This document shows, one piece after another, positions 9,199 through 17,942 of a stretch of 36,757 bases of DNA. Under the pieces are notes generated by a model. The model worked only from the letters and a program-made list of their open reading frames with translations, did no database searches and was not told the origin of the DNA. Both the position numbers and the translations under genes were made by a program. The DNA is taken from the NCBI GenBank assembly GCA_001805245.1, contig MHEU01000010.1, positions 38,139-74,895 on the forward strand. Reading direction: 5' to 3'. Numbering within the stretch: the first letter of the stretch is position 1; each line of letters starts with the position of its first letter. Source of the DNA: Nitrospirae bacterium RIFCSPLOWO2_02_FULL_62_14. Its GTDB lineage: Bacteria > Nitrospirota > Nitrospiria > Nitrospirales > Nitrospiraceae.

Positions 9199-9957
9199 AA
9201 GATTGCCGTCGTGATCATCACCAAGGACGAAGAGAACAACATCGCGGCCTGCCTGGAGTCCGTGCAGTGGGCCGACGAGCGGATCGTCGTGGATGCCGAA
9301 AGCCGGGACCGGACGGTCGAGATTGCGAAGCAGCATGCCGCGCAGGTCCATGTCAGGCCGTGGCCCGGCTACGGACCGCAGAAAAATTTCGGGATGGAGC
9401 AGGCCCGTGCCGAATGGATCCTGATCGTGGATGCCGACGAGCGGATCACGCCGGCGCTGCAGGAGGAAATTCAGGCGGTGATCAAGGCCGGTCCTTCGCC
9501 GGATCTTGCCGGCTTCGAAATTCCCCGGAGAAACTATTTCTACGGGCGCTGGATCAGGGGCGGCGGCATCTATCCCGACTTCCAGTTGCGGCTCATACGG
9601 AGAGCGGCCGGCCGCTACGACGACACGCAGCTCCACGAGAATTTACGGTTGCGGGGACGCATCGAGCGGCTGCGGCAGCCCATGGAGCACTACAGCATGC
9701 CGACGGTCCGCGAGCATGTGCGGAAGTTGAAACGGTACACCATGCTCGGGGCGCAGGAGAAACTGAAGACCCGTTCGCGCGTGACCGCGCTCGATATCGC
9801 GGGCCATCACTTCGGCACAATTCTGAAAACCTATGTACTCCGCGGTGGCTACCGGGACGGCGTGCACGGCGTAATCGTCGCCCTCTTCGCCGGCATGCAC
9901 ACGTTCGTCAAGTATGCGAAGGCGTGGGAGATGCTGCGGGCAAAGGGTAAGGGGTAG
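9178..9957 (+). CDS. Glycosyltransferase family 2, WaaE/KdtX-like (paralogue of gene at 5757)
   Basis: A 259-residue GT-A enzyme. VVIITKDEENNIAACLESVQWADERIVVDAESRD is the nucleotide-binding half, DADER at residues 85-89 is the DxD site, and NYFYGRWIRGGGIYPDFQLRLI matches the same block in the gene at 5757. WaaE relatives add glucose to inner-core heptose; the exact role here is inferred. The first seven residues (MNQINHS) and the start codon lie in a nonamer array. The last codons (AKGKG) and the TAG stop are formed by the next octamer array, so both ends of this gene are repeat-derived. The core starts at KIAVVIITK. Confidence 0.87.
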   Translation: MNQINHSKIAVVIITKDEENNIAACLESVQWADERIVVDAESRDRTVEIAKQHAAQVHVRPWPGYGPQKNFGMEQARAEWILIVDADERITPALQEEIQAVIKAGPSPDLAGFEIPRRNYFYGRWIRGGGIYPDFQLRLIRRAAGRYDDTQLHENLRLRGRIERLRQPMEHYSMPTVREHVRKLKRYTMLGAQEKLKTRSRVTALDIAGHHFGTILKTYVLRGGYRDGVHGVIVALFAGMHTFVKYAKAWEMLRAKGKG

Positions 9958-10050
9958 GGGTGTAACGGGGTAACCGGGGTAGAGGGGTAAGGGTGTAGAG
10001 GGACAGACGGCTACTGCTACCCCTTTACCCCGACTACCCCCTACCCCTAT
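9945..10050. repeat. Bipolar GGGGTA-type array (large imperfect palindrome)
   Basis: G-rich units on the left (GGGGTAGGGGTGTAACGGGG and onward) are mirrored by C-rich units on the right (CTACCCCTTTACCCCGACTA and onward). The reverse complement of the right arm matches the left arm over roughly 33 bp with few differences, leaving a loop of about 40 bp. The left arm supplies the stop of the preceding GT2. Confidence 0.85.
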
Positions 10051-10060
10051 TTGGTGAGCG

Positions 10061-11164
10061 ATGCGAATAGGAATTGACGCCAGTCCAATCGTCGGCGATC
10101 GCGGCGGGGTCGGCTGGCACACCTACCATCTGCTCAGGGCGATGGTCGGGTTGAAAGAGAATATCGAGCTGGTGGGATATGTCGGGCCCGGGTCGCTCCA
10201 CAACGGCGTGCCGAAAGGCTGGGCCGGCAACGGGGGCATCCGGTGGGTGGAGTCGGGGAAGTGGCTGATGCCATGGCGGGGAAGGTGGGACGGACTCGAC
10301 CTCTATCACGGCACCAATTTCAAAATGAAGACGGCGGGGCGCTTCGGCGGCGTGGTGACGATTTACGACCTCTGGATGGATCGCCATCCGGAATATTCGC
10401 CGAAGCTGTTCGGGCAGCGCGCATCTTCCCTGCGCACCAGACGGACGGCGTGGCGTGCACGGAAGGTCATGACCATCTCCGAGTTTTCCGCCCGCGAGAT
10501 CATGTCGCTTCTTGGTCTTCCCCCGGAGCGGATCGCGGTGATTCCCTGCGGGGTGTCCGGGGACTTTCGTCCACGACGCGACCCGGCCGGGTTCGGCGAG
10601 CTGCGCCGGCGCATCGGACTGTCCGATGCGCCGTTCATCCTGTTTGTCGGCGGGGCCGATCCGCGCAAGAACCACCGGGTGCTGGTACGCGCCTTTGCCA
10701 GGCGGGCCGATGAGTTCAAGGGGCGTCAGTTGGTGTTGGTCGGAGATTCCGTGCACCGGTTCGGCAACATGGCCGCGACCATTGCGCAGTGCGGCGTGGA
10801 GGGGCGCGTTATTTGTCCGGGGCGGCTTTCGATCGAGGATATCACGCGCCTGTATTCGCACGCGGACCTGTTCGTATTCCCCTCCCTCTACGAAGGATTC
10901 GGCATGCCGGTGCTGGAGGCCATGGCCTGCGGGGCGCCGGTAATCACGTCGAATCGATCCGCCCTTCCCGAGGTGGCCGGGGAAGCGGCCCTCCTGGTGA
11001 ACCCCGAGAACGATGATGAATTGGCGGAGGCGATGGTCAGGATCCTTCGCGACACGCCCCTGCGGGAGTCGCTGCGCGCGAAGGGATTTGAACGGGCGAA
11101 ACAGTTCACCTGGGAGCGTGCAGCCCGGCAGACGGTGGTGGTGTATAAAGAACTGTGTCAATAA
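10061..11164 (+). CDS. Glycosyltransferase family 4
   Basis: A 367-residue GT-B retaining glycosyltransferase of the mannosyltransferase-like GT4 group. The N-terminus RIGIDASPIVGDRGGVGWHT carries the GGVG acceptor loop. The donor domain has FVGGADPRKNHRVLVRAF and SLYEGFGMPVLEAMACGAPV, with a full EX7E motif, then SALPEVAGEAALLVNP. GT4 enzymes with this pattern commonly add mannose, rhamnose or glucose from NDP-sugars in O-antigen assembly. The ATG is ten bases after a bipolar octamer array; GGTGAG just upstream is a possible ribosome binding site. A bipolar nonamer array follows three bases after the stop. Confidence 0.9.
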   Translation: MRIGIDASPIVGDRGGVGWHTYHLLRAMVGLKENIELVGYVGPGSLHNGVPKGWAGNGGIRWVESGKWLMPWRGRWDGLDLYHGTNFKMKTAGRFGGVVTIYDLWMDRHPEYSPKLFGQRASSLRTRRTAWRARKVMTISEFSAREIMSLLGLPPERIAVIPCGVSGDFRPRRDPAGFGELRRRIGLSDAPFILFVGGADPRKNHRVLVRAFARRADEFKGRQLVLVGDSVHRFGNMAATIAQCGVEGRVICPGRLSIEDITRLYSHADLFVFPSLYEGFGMPVLEAMACGAPVITSNRSALPEVAGEAALLVNPENDDELAEAMVRILRDTPLRESLRAKGFERAKQFTWERAARQTVVVYKELCQ

Positions 11165-11167
11165 GAC

Positions 11168-11318
11168 GTTATGCCCGTTGAGTCAGTTAGGTCCGTTAGC
11201 CTGTTAACGGACAAAACGGTCACAACGGACTCAACGCAACAAGCGGATCAAACTGACCTAACGGTTTTAGCGGACCACGCGGACTAAACTGAACTAACGG
11301 ACCAAACTGAATTAACGC
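11168..11318. repeat. Bipolar nonamer array, clearest example (GTT-N6 x4, AAC-N6 x12)
   Basis: Reverse units GTTATGCCC, GTTGAGTCA, GTTAGGTCC and an 8-base GTTAGCCT lead to the centre GTTAAC (11203-11208). Twelve forward nonamers then run without an indel from 11206 to 11313 (AACGGACAA, AACGGTCAC, AACGGACTC and so on), followed by AACGC and the ATG at 11319. The preferred core here is AACGGAC, different from the AACNGGC of other arrays, while the 9-base phase is the same. It fills the whole 154-bp intergenic gap. Confidence 0.9.
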
Positions 11319-12344
11319 ATGCGCAACATCCTCGTCATCAAGCTACGCTATCTCGGCGATGTGCTTCTGGCCACGCCGGTATTGCACGCCTTGCGGGAAG
11401 CCTTTCCTGATGCGCATATTGCGGCAGCGGTCAATCGTGGGACCGAGGATGTGCTGAAGTGGAATCCGGATCTCAACGACGTGCTGGTCGTCGAGCGGAG
11501 CGGACTCGCGGGACAGATCGGTTTCCTGAAGGCTGTCCGCCGGCGCCGATTCGATTGCGTGATCGATCTCACGGACGGCGACCGGGCGGCGATCCTCGCC
11601 CGCTTCAGCGGCGCGCCGGTTCGAATCGGCCTGAACGATGAGCATCGTTGGCGGGGGCTTCTTTACACGGCCGTGGCGCGTTCGGAACCGTCCGTGGCGC
11701 ATCGCATCGAGCGCGATCTTGAAACCGTGCGATCCCTTGGCATTCAGCCGAAATCCGGCCTGCCGGTATTGCGGACGTCGGATCAGGATGACCAGGATGC
11801 CGCCAGACAGCTCGACGAGATCGCGGGCGAGCCGTTGTCCAAGGGCACGCGGCCGCTGATCATGTTCCAGCCGGGAGCCCGCTACTGGTTCAAGGCCTGG
11901 CCCGTGGAGCGTTTCGCGGATCTGGCGAACCGGTTGACGGAGCGCGACGATTGCAGGATTCTTATCGGCGGCCACACCGGGGAGCGGGCCCTAGCCGAGG
12001 GTATCGCGAAAGGGGCCCGATCGAAGCCCGTGGTGCTGGCGGGACGGACGACCCTGCTGCAATATGCGGCGATACTCAAGCGATGCGCCCTGTTCGTCGG
12101 GAACGACAATGGCCCGATGCATATGGCGGCGGCGATGGGGGTTCCGGTGGTGGCGTTGTTCGGGCCTTCAAACCCCGCCGAGTGGGGCCCCCGCGGCGCG
12201 CGCGTGGAAGTGCTGTATAAAGGCCTTGATTGCCGGCGGTGTTTTCATCCAACATGCACGCGAGGTGATCAGAGTTGCATGAGACTCATCGCGGTTGATG
12301 AGGTCTTTGCTGCGGCAGGACGATTATTCACAGTGAAGGTCTGA
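11319..12344 (+). CDS. Glycosyltransferase family 9 (heptosyltransferase, RfaQ/WaaQ-like)
   Basis: A 341-residue GT9 enzyme, the third in the window. The N-terminus RNILVIKLRYLGDVLLATPV is the classic acceptor-domain start, and the donor domain carries FQPGARYWFKAWPVERFADL and VGNDNGPMHMAAAMGVPVVA. The R-Y-LGD variation and the C-terminal cysteine cluster (DCRRCFHPTCTRGDQSCM) resemble heptosyltransferase III and related lipopolysaccharide heptosyltransferases. It would add a branching heptose to the core. The ATG is inside the last unit of the nonamer array, so there is no normal Shine-Dalgarno. Confidence 0.9.
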   Translation: MRNILVIKLRYLGDVLLATPVLHALREAFPDAHIAAAVNRGTEDVLKWNPDLNDVLVVERSGLAGQIGFLKAVRRRRFDCVIDLTDGDRAAILARFSGAPVRIGLNDEHRWRGLLYTAVARSEPSVAHRIERDLETVRSLGIQPKSGLPVLRTSDQDDQDAARQLDEIAGEPLSKGTRPLIMFQPGARYWFKAWPVERFADLANRLTERDDCRILIGGHTGERALAEGIAKGARSKPVVLAGRTTLLQYAAILKRCALFVGNDNGPMHMAAAMGVPVVALFGPSNPAEWGPRGARVEVLYKGLDCRRCFHPTCTRGDQSCMRLIAVDEVFAAAGRLFTVKV

Positions 12345-12364
12345 TCGGAGGATGTAGAGTATCA

Positions 12365-13411
12365 ATGGAGACTGTCGCGTGCGATCTCTGCCAGTCTGAC
12401 AATGCGCAGATTGCGTTGCGCCAACGTGATTTGCTGCTGGGCGTCTCCGACGAGGAATTCTCTATCGTGCGCTGCGGCACATGCGGATTGCTCTATCTCA
12501 ATCCTCGTCCTGCTCCGGAGGAAATCGGGCAGTATTACCCAGAGCGGTATTATCCTTTCGCTCCGCCACCCAAACAGAGAAGTACGCTAGAACGAAAGGC
12601 GAAAGAATTTTCCGTGCTGATCAAGCGATGGATCATGGAGGATTTTTACGGCTATCCGGCGACGGGACATCGCGGTGTCTGGCATTCTCTTCGCAAGGCC
12701 CTCCTGTGGCCTGAAAAGATTCGGCGCATCTTTTCTGGTCGTCATATCATGCCATGGGTAGGTCAGGGCCGTGTGCTGGATGTCGGATGTGGCACTGGAG
12801 GAAATCTGGCCACCCTTCAGGGGCAGGGATGGGAGGTCTATGGAATTGAGATCAGCGAAAGGGGGGCTGCGGAAGCCCGTAAGCGTGTGGGCAATGGGGT
12901 TCATACCGGTACCCTGGAAACGGCGCCCTTTGAAAAGAAGTTTTTCGATGTCGTGTTCATGAATCACTCGTTGGAGCATCTCTTCAGTCCAACCGACGCC
13001 TTGCACCGAGTGAACCAATTGCTCACGCTCGATGGGATGGTCGTGATCGCTGTCCCCAACGTTGACAGTGTTGAAGCCAGGCTGTTCGGCCGGTGGTGGT
13101 TCAATTGGGATCCCCCTCGACACCTCTATCATTTTGAAAGACGGACCTTGACCAGGCTCTTAGAGCGGGCAGGATTTCGAGTGTTGCGGTGGCGATCTGC
13201 GGTAGGATCACTGTTTTTCATGCAAAGCCTTGAGCGGATCTGGAGACAGAGATTCGGTGGCCAGCTTCCGGCCCGCCGGCTGGTGGAAAAGCTGGTTGCC
13301 CCAATTTGTCTTCTTGCTGGACACCTAGGCTACGGGACTGAAATCACCGTGTGCGCGGTGAAAGTGGAGTCTGAGCTGGGGCGGCGAGAGTCAGACACGC
13401 AGAGATCTTAG
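12365..13411 (+). CDS. Class I SAM-dependent methyltransferase with N-terminal zinc-ribbon-like motif
   Basis: 348 residues. Four cysteines in two CxxC pairs (C6, C9, C37, C40) and the following GLLYLNPRPAPEEIGQYYPERYY are typical of methyltransferases in glycan and sugar-tailoring clusters. SAM motif I is VLDVGCGTGGN (near residue 138), followed by FFDVVFMNHSLEHL and AVPNVDSVEARLFGRWW. It probably methylates a sugar of the surface glycan. Base composition begins to fall here compared with the glycosyltransferase genes upstream. GGAGGATG precedes the start region at suitable distance. Confidence 0.87.
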   Translation: METVACDLCQSDNAQIALRQRDLLLGVSDEEFSIVRCGTCGLLYLNPRPAPEEIGQYYPERYYPFAPPPKQRSTLERKAKEFSVLIKRWIMEDFYGYPATGHRGVWHSLRKALLWPEKIRRIFSGRHIMPWVGQGRVLDVGCGTGGNLATLQGQGWEVYGIEISERGAAEARKRVGNGVHTGTLETAPFEKKFFDVVFMNHSLEHLFSPTDALHRVNQLLTLDGMVVIAVPNVDSVEARLFGRWWFNWDPPRHLYHFERRTLTRLLERAGFRVLRWRSAVGSLFFMQSLERIWRQRFGGQLPARRLVEKLVAPICLLAGHLGYGTEITVCAVKVESELGRRESDTQRS

Positions 13412-13449
13412 AAAAGTATGGGCTGCGCCGTCCCTTGGTGGTCGCATCT

Positions 13450-14331
13450 ATGAATGAGCTTGCCGGATATGAGTGGATAAAGAGCTGCAAAATTTGCACA
13501 GGTGATCACGTGGTCCAGCTAACGAACTCGCCAATGGTGAATTATTATCAATGCGAGAACTGTCATGTCATATTCTTGAATCCCCAACCTTCACTGGCTA
13601 CATTAGAGCAGCAATATACTCAAAAGGAACTCTTACAGACTGGGCCTGCCAGCGCGTGGTTTACACACAACAAGTTTTATTTAAAGGAACTTTCTCGTGA
13701 GCGACTAAGGGACGTGCTCCGCTATAAAGGGCACGGGGATTTGCTGGATGTTGGGTGCGGGATGGGCGACTTCTGCGGCGTCGCACGAGAAGCGGGGTTT
13801 AATGTTTTCGGGACGGAGTTTTCTGACGTCTATGCCGATCAGACGAAGAAAACGGTAGGCATCACGGAAATTTACATTGGGAGACTCCAGGAGATCAATT
13901 TTGCTAGTAAACAATTTGATGTGATCAGCTTATGGCATGTATTGGAACATTTACCGGATCCCCTAGAGACACTGGCATGTCTTAGGAAATTAGTTAGAAA
14001 AGGAGGAATTGTGGTCATTGAAGTGCCGAATGTAGACCGGAAGAGAAAAAGGCCAATGTATCTTTCAGACTTAGAAGATTATCCGATCGATCGTCTTGAG
14101 CACCTTTTTTACTACTCAGGCCTGGCCTTGAAAAACACCTGTACTAAAGCAGGCTTTAAGATTGTAAATCTGAATTTTATTGACGCTCATCAACCTGCCA
14201 AAAACATGTTCAAGCATTTACTGAGAAAAATAAAGCGACCTTTTAAGCAGATGGTGTATATGGGCAGACCGAATAAGGGCTTTAGTGCCCTGAGAATTGT
14301 TTTAACAGTCAGCTCCAAAGATGTTCTCTGA
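13450..14331 (+). CDS. Class I SAM-dependent methyltransferase, AT-rich
   Basis: 293 residues from the ATG at 13450; a TTG at 13435 would add five. Cysteine pairs C13/C16 and C35/C38 and IFLNPQPSLATLEQQY mirror the N-terminal ribbon of the previous gene. SAM motif I is LLDVGCGMGDF (about 98-108), and FDVISLWHVLEHLPDP is motif IV. Codon use is much more AT-rich than in the rest of the window (many TTA, AAA and ATT codons), suggesting recent transfer. It is distantly related to its neighbour rather than a recent duplicate. It faces the minus-strand GT2 across a 93-bp gap with a 12-bp palindrome AGGCCTAGGCCT at 14396-14407. Confidence 0.87.
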   Translation: MNELAGYEWIKSCKICTGDHVVQLTNSPMVNYYQCENCHVIFLNPQPSLATLEQQYTQKELLQTGPASAWFTHNKFYLKELSRERLRDVLRYKGHGDLLDVGCGMGDFCGVAREAGFNVFGTEFSDVYADQTKKTVGITEIYIGRLQEINFASKQFDVISLWHVLEHLPDPLETLACLRKLVRKGGIVVIEVPNVDRKRKRPMYLSDLEDYPIDRLEHLFYYSGLALKNTCTKAGFKIVNLNFIDAHQPAKNMFKHLLRKIKRPFKQMVYMGRPNKGFSALRIVLTVSSKDVL

Positions 14332-14424
14332 CGAACGAAGCTGTGAAGCTGTCGTGACAGGTATTTAGAACAGAATGCCCGCCTTCCCAAGATACAGGCC
14401 TAGGCCTTCATCAGGGAAACAGCT

Positions 14425-15348
14425 TCAATGACTGCCGCAGTCTGTTCCCTCGACCAAGCCTGATCCTTTACGGGCCACACAAGACCGAAGCAGTCTCAGG
14501 AACGGCTTGAGTTCGAACGGACTGTAGCGTATGGACTGCCAGAACGCCTGGCGCGCTAGGGCTGGCTGCCCCTGACAAAGATGATGCTTGCCCAGGTCTC
14601 CGTAGTAACGGCTCCAGTCGTGCGAGAGCGCTCGCGCCTCTCGCGTGCCGGGAGGACACGACACACCATGCTTCTCCAGGAAGAGGCGTCGACCGACGAG
14701 CTGGCGTTCCGAAGGTATACTGTTAGAGGCGTGATGAGGGTAGTAGAGCCGACGCCGATACAGGGGCTTGGGATGATGGATCACGGCGTACCGTTGGTAG
14801 AGACGTATGGCGAGGTCAATATCCTCCCAGATCGCAAGGCCATCGTCGTACCCGCCAACAGAGTCGAAGCAAGTTTTTCGAAACAAGGAGCCAGAGGTCA
14901 CCACATCGTGACCGCCGCGTAGAATCTGTGTAATACTGTTGGAATGCATGATAGCCCCGTAGTACCCCACCACGACGTTCTGCCGATTGATCTTGTAGCC
15001 ATCGCAGTGAGCCACAGCGGCATGAGGATGGGAAGCTAAGAGCGTGGCCGTTTCCTCGAGGATGGTGGGTTCCCATAGGTCATCCTGATCGAGGAAGGCC
15101 AAGTACTCGCCGGTGGCCAGCTTTGCACCCTCGTTTCTGGCGGCGGCTTGTCCTCTGTTCATTGGCAGACGAAAATAGCAGGCCTGTGAAAAACGTGAAA
15201 CCAAATGAGCGGTGTCATCAGTAGAGGCATCGTCCACGACGATCAATTCCGTGTCCCGGTAAGTCTGAGCTAGAACGCTGCGGATCGCCTCTTCCAGAAA
15301 CCGCGAGACGCCGTTGTACGCGGGAATAATGACGCTAATTTTTCCCAT
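14425..15348 (-). CDS. Glycosyltransferase family 2
   Basis: The only convincing minus-strand gene, 307 residues from the ATG at 15348. It has the standard GT2 N-terminus GKISVIIPAYNGVSRFLEEA, then VVDDASTDDT, the DxD-like LDQDDLWEP and the GGYDDGLAIWEDIDLAIRL block with the ED pair of the catalytic base. An upstream in-frame extension to 15393 adds 15 poorly matching residues and was not used. It is convergent with the AT-rich methyltransferase and divergent from asnB; the 170-bp gap to asnB should hold both promoters. No clear Shine-Dalgarno is visible. Its orientation suggests an insertion into the cluster. Confidence 0.88.
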   Translation of the reverse strand: MGKISVIIPAYNGVSRFLEEAIRSVLAQTYRDTELIVVDDASTDDTAHLVSRFSQACYFRLPMNRGQAAARNEGAKLATGEYLAFLDQDDLWEPTILEETATLLASHPHAAVAHCDGYKINRQNVVVGYYGAIMHSNSITQILRGGHDVVTSGSLFRKTCFDSVGGYDDGLAIWEDIDLAIRLYQRYAVIHHPKPLYRRRLYYPHHASNSIPSERQLVGRRLFLEKHGVSCPPGTREARALSHDWSRYYGDLGKHHLCQGQPALARQAFWQSIRYSPFELKPFLRLLRSCVARKGSGLVEGTDCGSH

Positions 15349-15518
15349 GAGTGGGTCTATGCGATTCGGTTGAGCACGAGGAAGCGGTACCACAACGCTT
15401 TAACTCTGTCAACCAGTCCACCGCCATTTCTGATCAACTCCATAGCCTTTTTGCAGTCTGATTTTTTCCTTTGGAATGACGGAGCAGTTTGCATACGATA
15501 TACGGTTGAGGGACGACT

Positions 15519-17459
15519 ATGTGCGGCATTGCGGGCATTCTCGGGCATGACGGCGGAGATTTTTCTCCGGTTGCCGCCCGTATGGCCGAGGCCATACGGT
15601 ACCGGGGACCGGACGATCACGGAGTGTGGTCCGATCCCAGGGCCGGGATCGCGCTGGGGCACGCCCGGCTTTCGATTCTGGACTTATCTGCCACCGGGCA
15701 CCAGCCCATGGCGTCCGCCGATGGCCGCTACGTCGTGTCCTATAACGGCGAAATCTACAACTTTTCAGAATTGCGCAGAGAGCTCGAAGCGGGTGGGTCG
15801 ACATTTCGCGGGCATTCGGATACCGAGGTGCTCCTGGCATCGGTCAGCCGGTGGGGGATCGAGGCGGCCGTGCAGCGGTTCAACGGCATGTTTGCCTTTG
15901 CCTTGTGGGATCGACAGACGCGGACCCTGTCGCTGGGGCGCGACCGGCTGGGGGAAAAGCCGCTGTATTATGGGTGGGTCGGCGCCACCTTTTTGTTTGC
16001 GTCCGAACTGAAGGCGCTGCGGGCCTGGCCGGAATTCAAACCGGAGATCGACCGCAGCGCCGTGGCATTGCTGCTCCGGTACAACTATGTGCCGGCGCCC
16101 CATGCCATTTACCGGGGGATGTACAAGCTTCCCGCCGGTACCCTGCTCACGGTTTCATCCTCTGCCGCTGCGTCGAGACCGGTTCCGGTCCCGTACTGGT
16201 CGCTGCGCGAAGTGGTGGAGCGCGGCGTTGCCGATCCTTTTACCGGTTCAGACGAGGAGGCGCAGGTCCAACTCGACCGGTTGCTGAGCGAGTCGGTCAG
16301 GCTGCGGATGGTGGCGGATGTGCCCCTGGGCGCATTTCTATCCGGGGGGATCGATTCCTCGGCTGTCGTCGCCCTGATGCAGGCACACAGCCCGCGGCCC
16401 ATCAAGACCTTCACGATCGGTTTTCATGAAGCGGCCTACGACGAGGCCCGATACGCCCACAATGTGGCCGGCCATCTCGGCACGGATCACACCGAATTAT
16501 ATGTGGCTCCCGCGCAGGCGCAGGCCGTCATCACGCAGTTGCCGGCCTTGTATGACGAGCCGTTTGCCGACGTGTCGCAGATCCCGACGTTTCTCGTATC
16601 GCAACTGGCCCGGCGGCAGGTGACGGTCAGCCTGTCCGGCGACGGGGGCGACGAAATCTTCGGCGGTTACAACCGGTATTTTTGGGGGCAACGGATCTGG
16701 CGGAACATCGCATGGATGCCGGCGGGCCTGCGGGCGCTGGCAGGCCGCATGATGTACGGCCTCTCGCCGCAATCGTGGGATGCGCTGTTCGGGGCGGCGG
16801 GATTCCTGCTGCCGAAAAGCTTCAAGGTGCAGCATCCCGGAGACAAGCTGCAGAAACTTGCCGGCATCCTGCCCTCGGGCAGCCGCCGTGAACTGTACGG
16901 CGGGCTGGTGTCCATCTGGAGGAACCCCGGCGAGGTGGTGCTGGGAGCAACGGAGCCTCCGGGGATGTTCAGCGATGATGCCTGGTGGGCCGATCTCAAG
17001 GACTTCCGGCAGCAGATGATGTTCTGGGACACGATGACGTATCTGCCGGACGATATTCTGGTGAAAGTGGATCGCGCGAGCATGGGGGTGAGTCTTGAAA
17101 CCAGGCTGCCCATCCTGGATCACCGGGTCGTCGAATTTGCGTGGCGTCTGCCCATTTCCATGAGCATCAGGAACGGCCGGGGCAAATGGCTGCTCCGCAG
17201 GGTGCTGGACAGGTATGTGCCCGCTGCATTGATCGACCGGCCGAAGATGGGCTTCGGCGTCCCGATCGATTCCTGGCTGCGCGGCCCCCTCCGGGAGTGG
17301 AGCGAGACGCTCCTGGACGAACGGCTTCTGCGCGCCGACGGGTTTTTCAACCCTGAGCCGATCCGGAAAAAGTGGGCCGAGCATCTCTCGGGCCATCGCA
17401 ACTGGCAATATCCTCTCTGGGGCGTGCTGATGTTCCAGGCCTGGCGCAGGCAGGCCTGA
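15519..17459 (+). CDS. asnB: Asparagine synthase (glutamine-hydrolysing), AsnB family
   Basis: 646 residues. The class II glutaminase domain starts with catalytic Cys2 (MCGIAGILG), followed by RGPDDHG, SYNGEIYNF and the SDTE loop. The synthetase domain has the ATP pyrophosphatase loop SGGIDSS (275-281) and LSGDGGDEIFGGYNRYFWG. The housekeeping reaction is Asp + Gln + ATP to Asn, but AsnB-type proteins in polysaccharide clusters often amidate uronic acids or other sugar carboxylates, which fits here. It probably starts a new transcript after the divergent gap 15349-15518; ACGGTTGAGGGACGACTATG gives a GAGGGA ribosome binding site. Confidence 0.92.
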   Translation: MCGIAGILGHDGGDFSPVAARMAEAIRYRGPDDHGVWSDPRAGIALGHARLSILDLSATGHQPMASADGRYVVSYNGEIYNFSELRRELEAGGSTFRGHSDTEVLLASVSRWGIEAAVQRFNGMFAFALWDRQTRTLSLGRDRLGEKPLYYGWVGATFLFASELKALRAWPEFKPEIDRSAVALLLRYNYVPAPHAIYRGMYKLPAGTLLTVSSSAAASRPVPVPYWSLREVVERGVADPFTGSDEEAQVQLDRLLSESVRLRMVADVPLGAFLSGGIDSSAVVALMQAHSPRPIKTFTIGFHEAAYDEARYAHNVAGHLGTDHTELYVAPAQAQAVITQLPALYDEPFADVSQIPTFLVSQLARRQVTVSLSGDGGDEIFGGYNRYFWGQRIWRNIAWMPAGLRALAGRMMYGLSPQSWDALFGAAGFLLPKSFKVQHPGDKLQKLAGILPSGSRRELYGGLVSIWRNPGEVVLGATEPPGMFSDDAWWADLKDFRQQMMFWDTMTYLPDDILVKVDRASMGVSLETRLPILDHRVVEFAWRLPISMSIRNGRGKWLLRRVLDRYVPAALIDRPKMGFGVPIDSWLRGPLREWSETLLDERLLRADGFFNPEPIRKKWAEHLSGHRNWQYPLWGVLMFQAWRRQA

Positions 17460-17489
17460 CCGTTCTGCGCAAGGTTGAGGGAGATGCGA

Positions 17490-17897
17490 ATGAAAAACCG
17501 GTTCCGTCTGTATCTGGCTGATCAAAATCGCACGTTTGCTGCGGTCATGGGGGCAATGTGTTGGGCAGCGGCCTGCGTAATCTATGTCAAAGCCGGCGAA
17601 CCTCCGTGGTGGGCGATCGGAACCGGCGCGGCGTTCGTTCTTATCGGGCTTCTGGTGCCTTCCTGGCTGGGCCCGCTGAGGGCATTCTGGATGAAGGTTG
17701 CAGCTATGCTGGGAGCGGTTAATTCGAGAATTATCCTCACCGCGGTTTTTGCTGGACTGGTGACACCTGTTGCAGTCATCCTGCGATTATTGGGCAAGAG
17801 GCCGATTCAGGAGGCTGCGGAAGGTGGGCGGGAGTCCTACTGGCATCGTCGCGACCAGGCCGAATCCAGGCCGGAGCGGATGGAACGGCAATTCTGA
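17490..17897 (+). CDS. SxtJ-like small membrane protein
   Basis: 135 residues with three hydrophobic segments: about 17-32 (AAVMGAMCWAAACVIYV), 40-62 and 80-100, then a charged tail. It resembles the SxtJ family named after the saxitoxin cluster, whose members sit beside O-carbamoyltransferases. I chose ATG 17490 because GAGGGA lies about seven bases upstream; ATG 17484 and TTG 17475 are alternatives. The order asnB, this gene, the 50-residue gene at 17943 and a carbamoyltransferase at 18235 supports a membrane partner role for the carbamoyltransferase. The family assignment is from recall of sequence pattern, not from a search. Confidence 0.75.
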   Translation: MKNRFRLYLADQNRTFAAVMGAMCWAAACVIYVKAGEPPWWAIGTGAAFVLIGLLVPSWLGPLRAFWMKVAAMLGAVNSRIILTAVFAGLVTPVAVILRLLGKRPIQEAAEGGRESYWHRRDQAESRPERMERQF

Positions 17898-17942
17898 GCA
17901 GGCATGAAAAGAGTGGAACAAAAGACGAGGATGGAGGAATAG

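Noticed and set aside
9945-10050. Classical Rho-independent terminator
   Set aside because: The stem is long and imperfect, the loop is about 40 bases and no U-tract follows.
14396-14407. Perfect 12-bp palindrome AGGCCTAGGCCT between convergent genes
   Set aside because: Too short to support a function; no U-tract or repeat copies seen, so it is mentioned only in the neighbouring gene entry.
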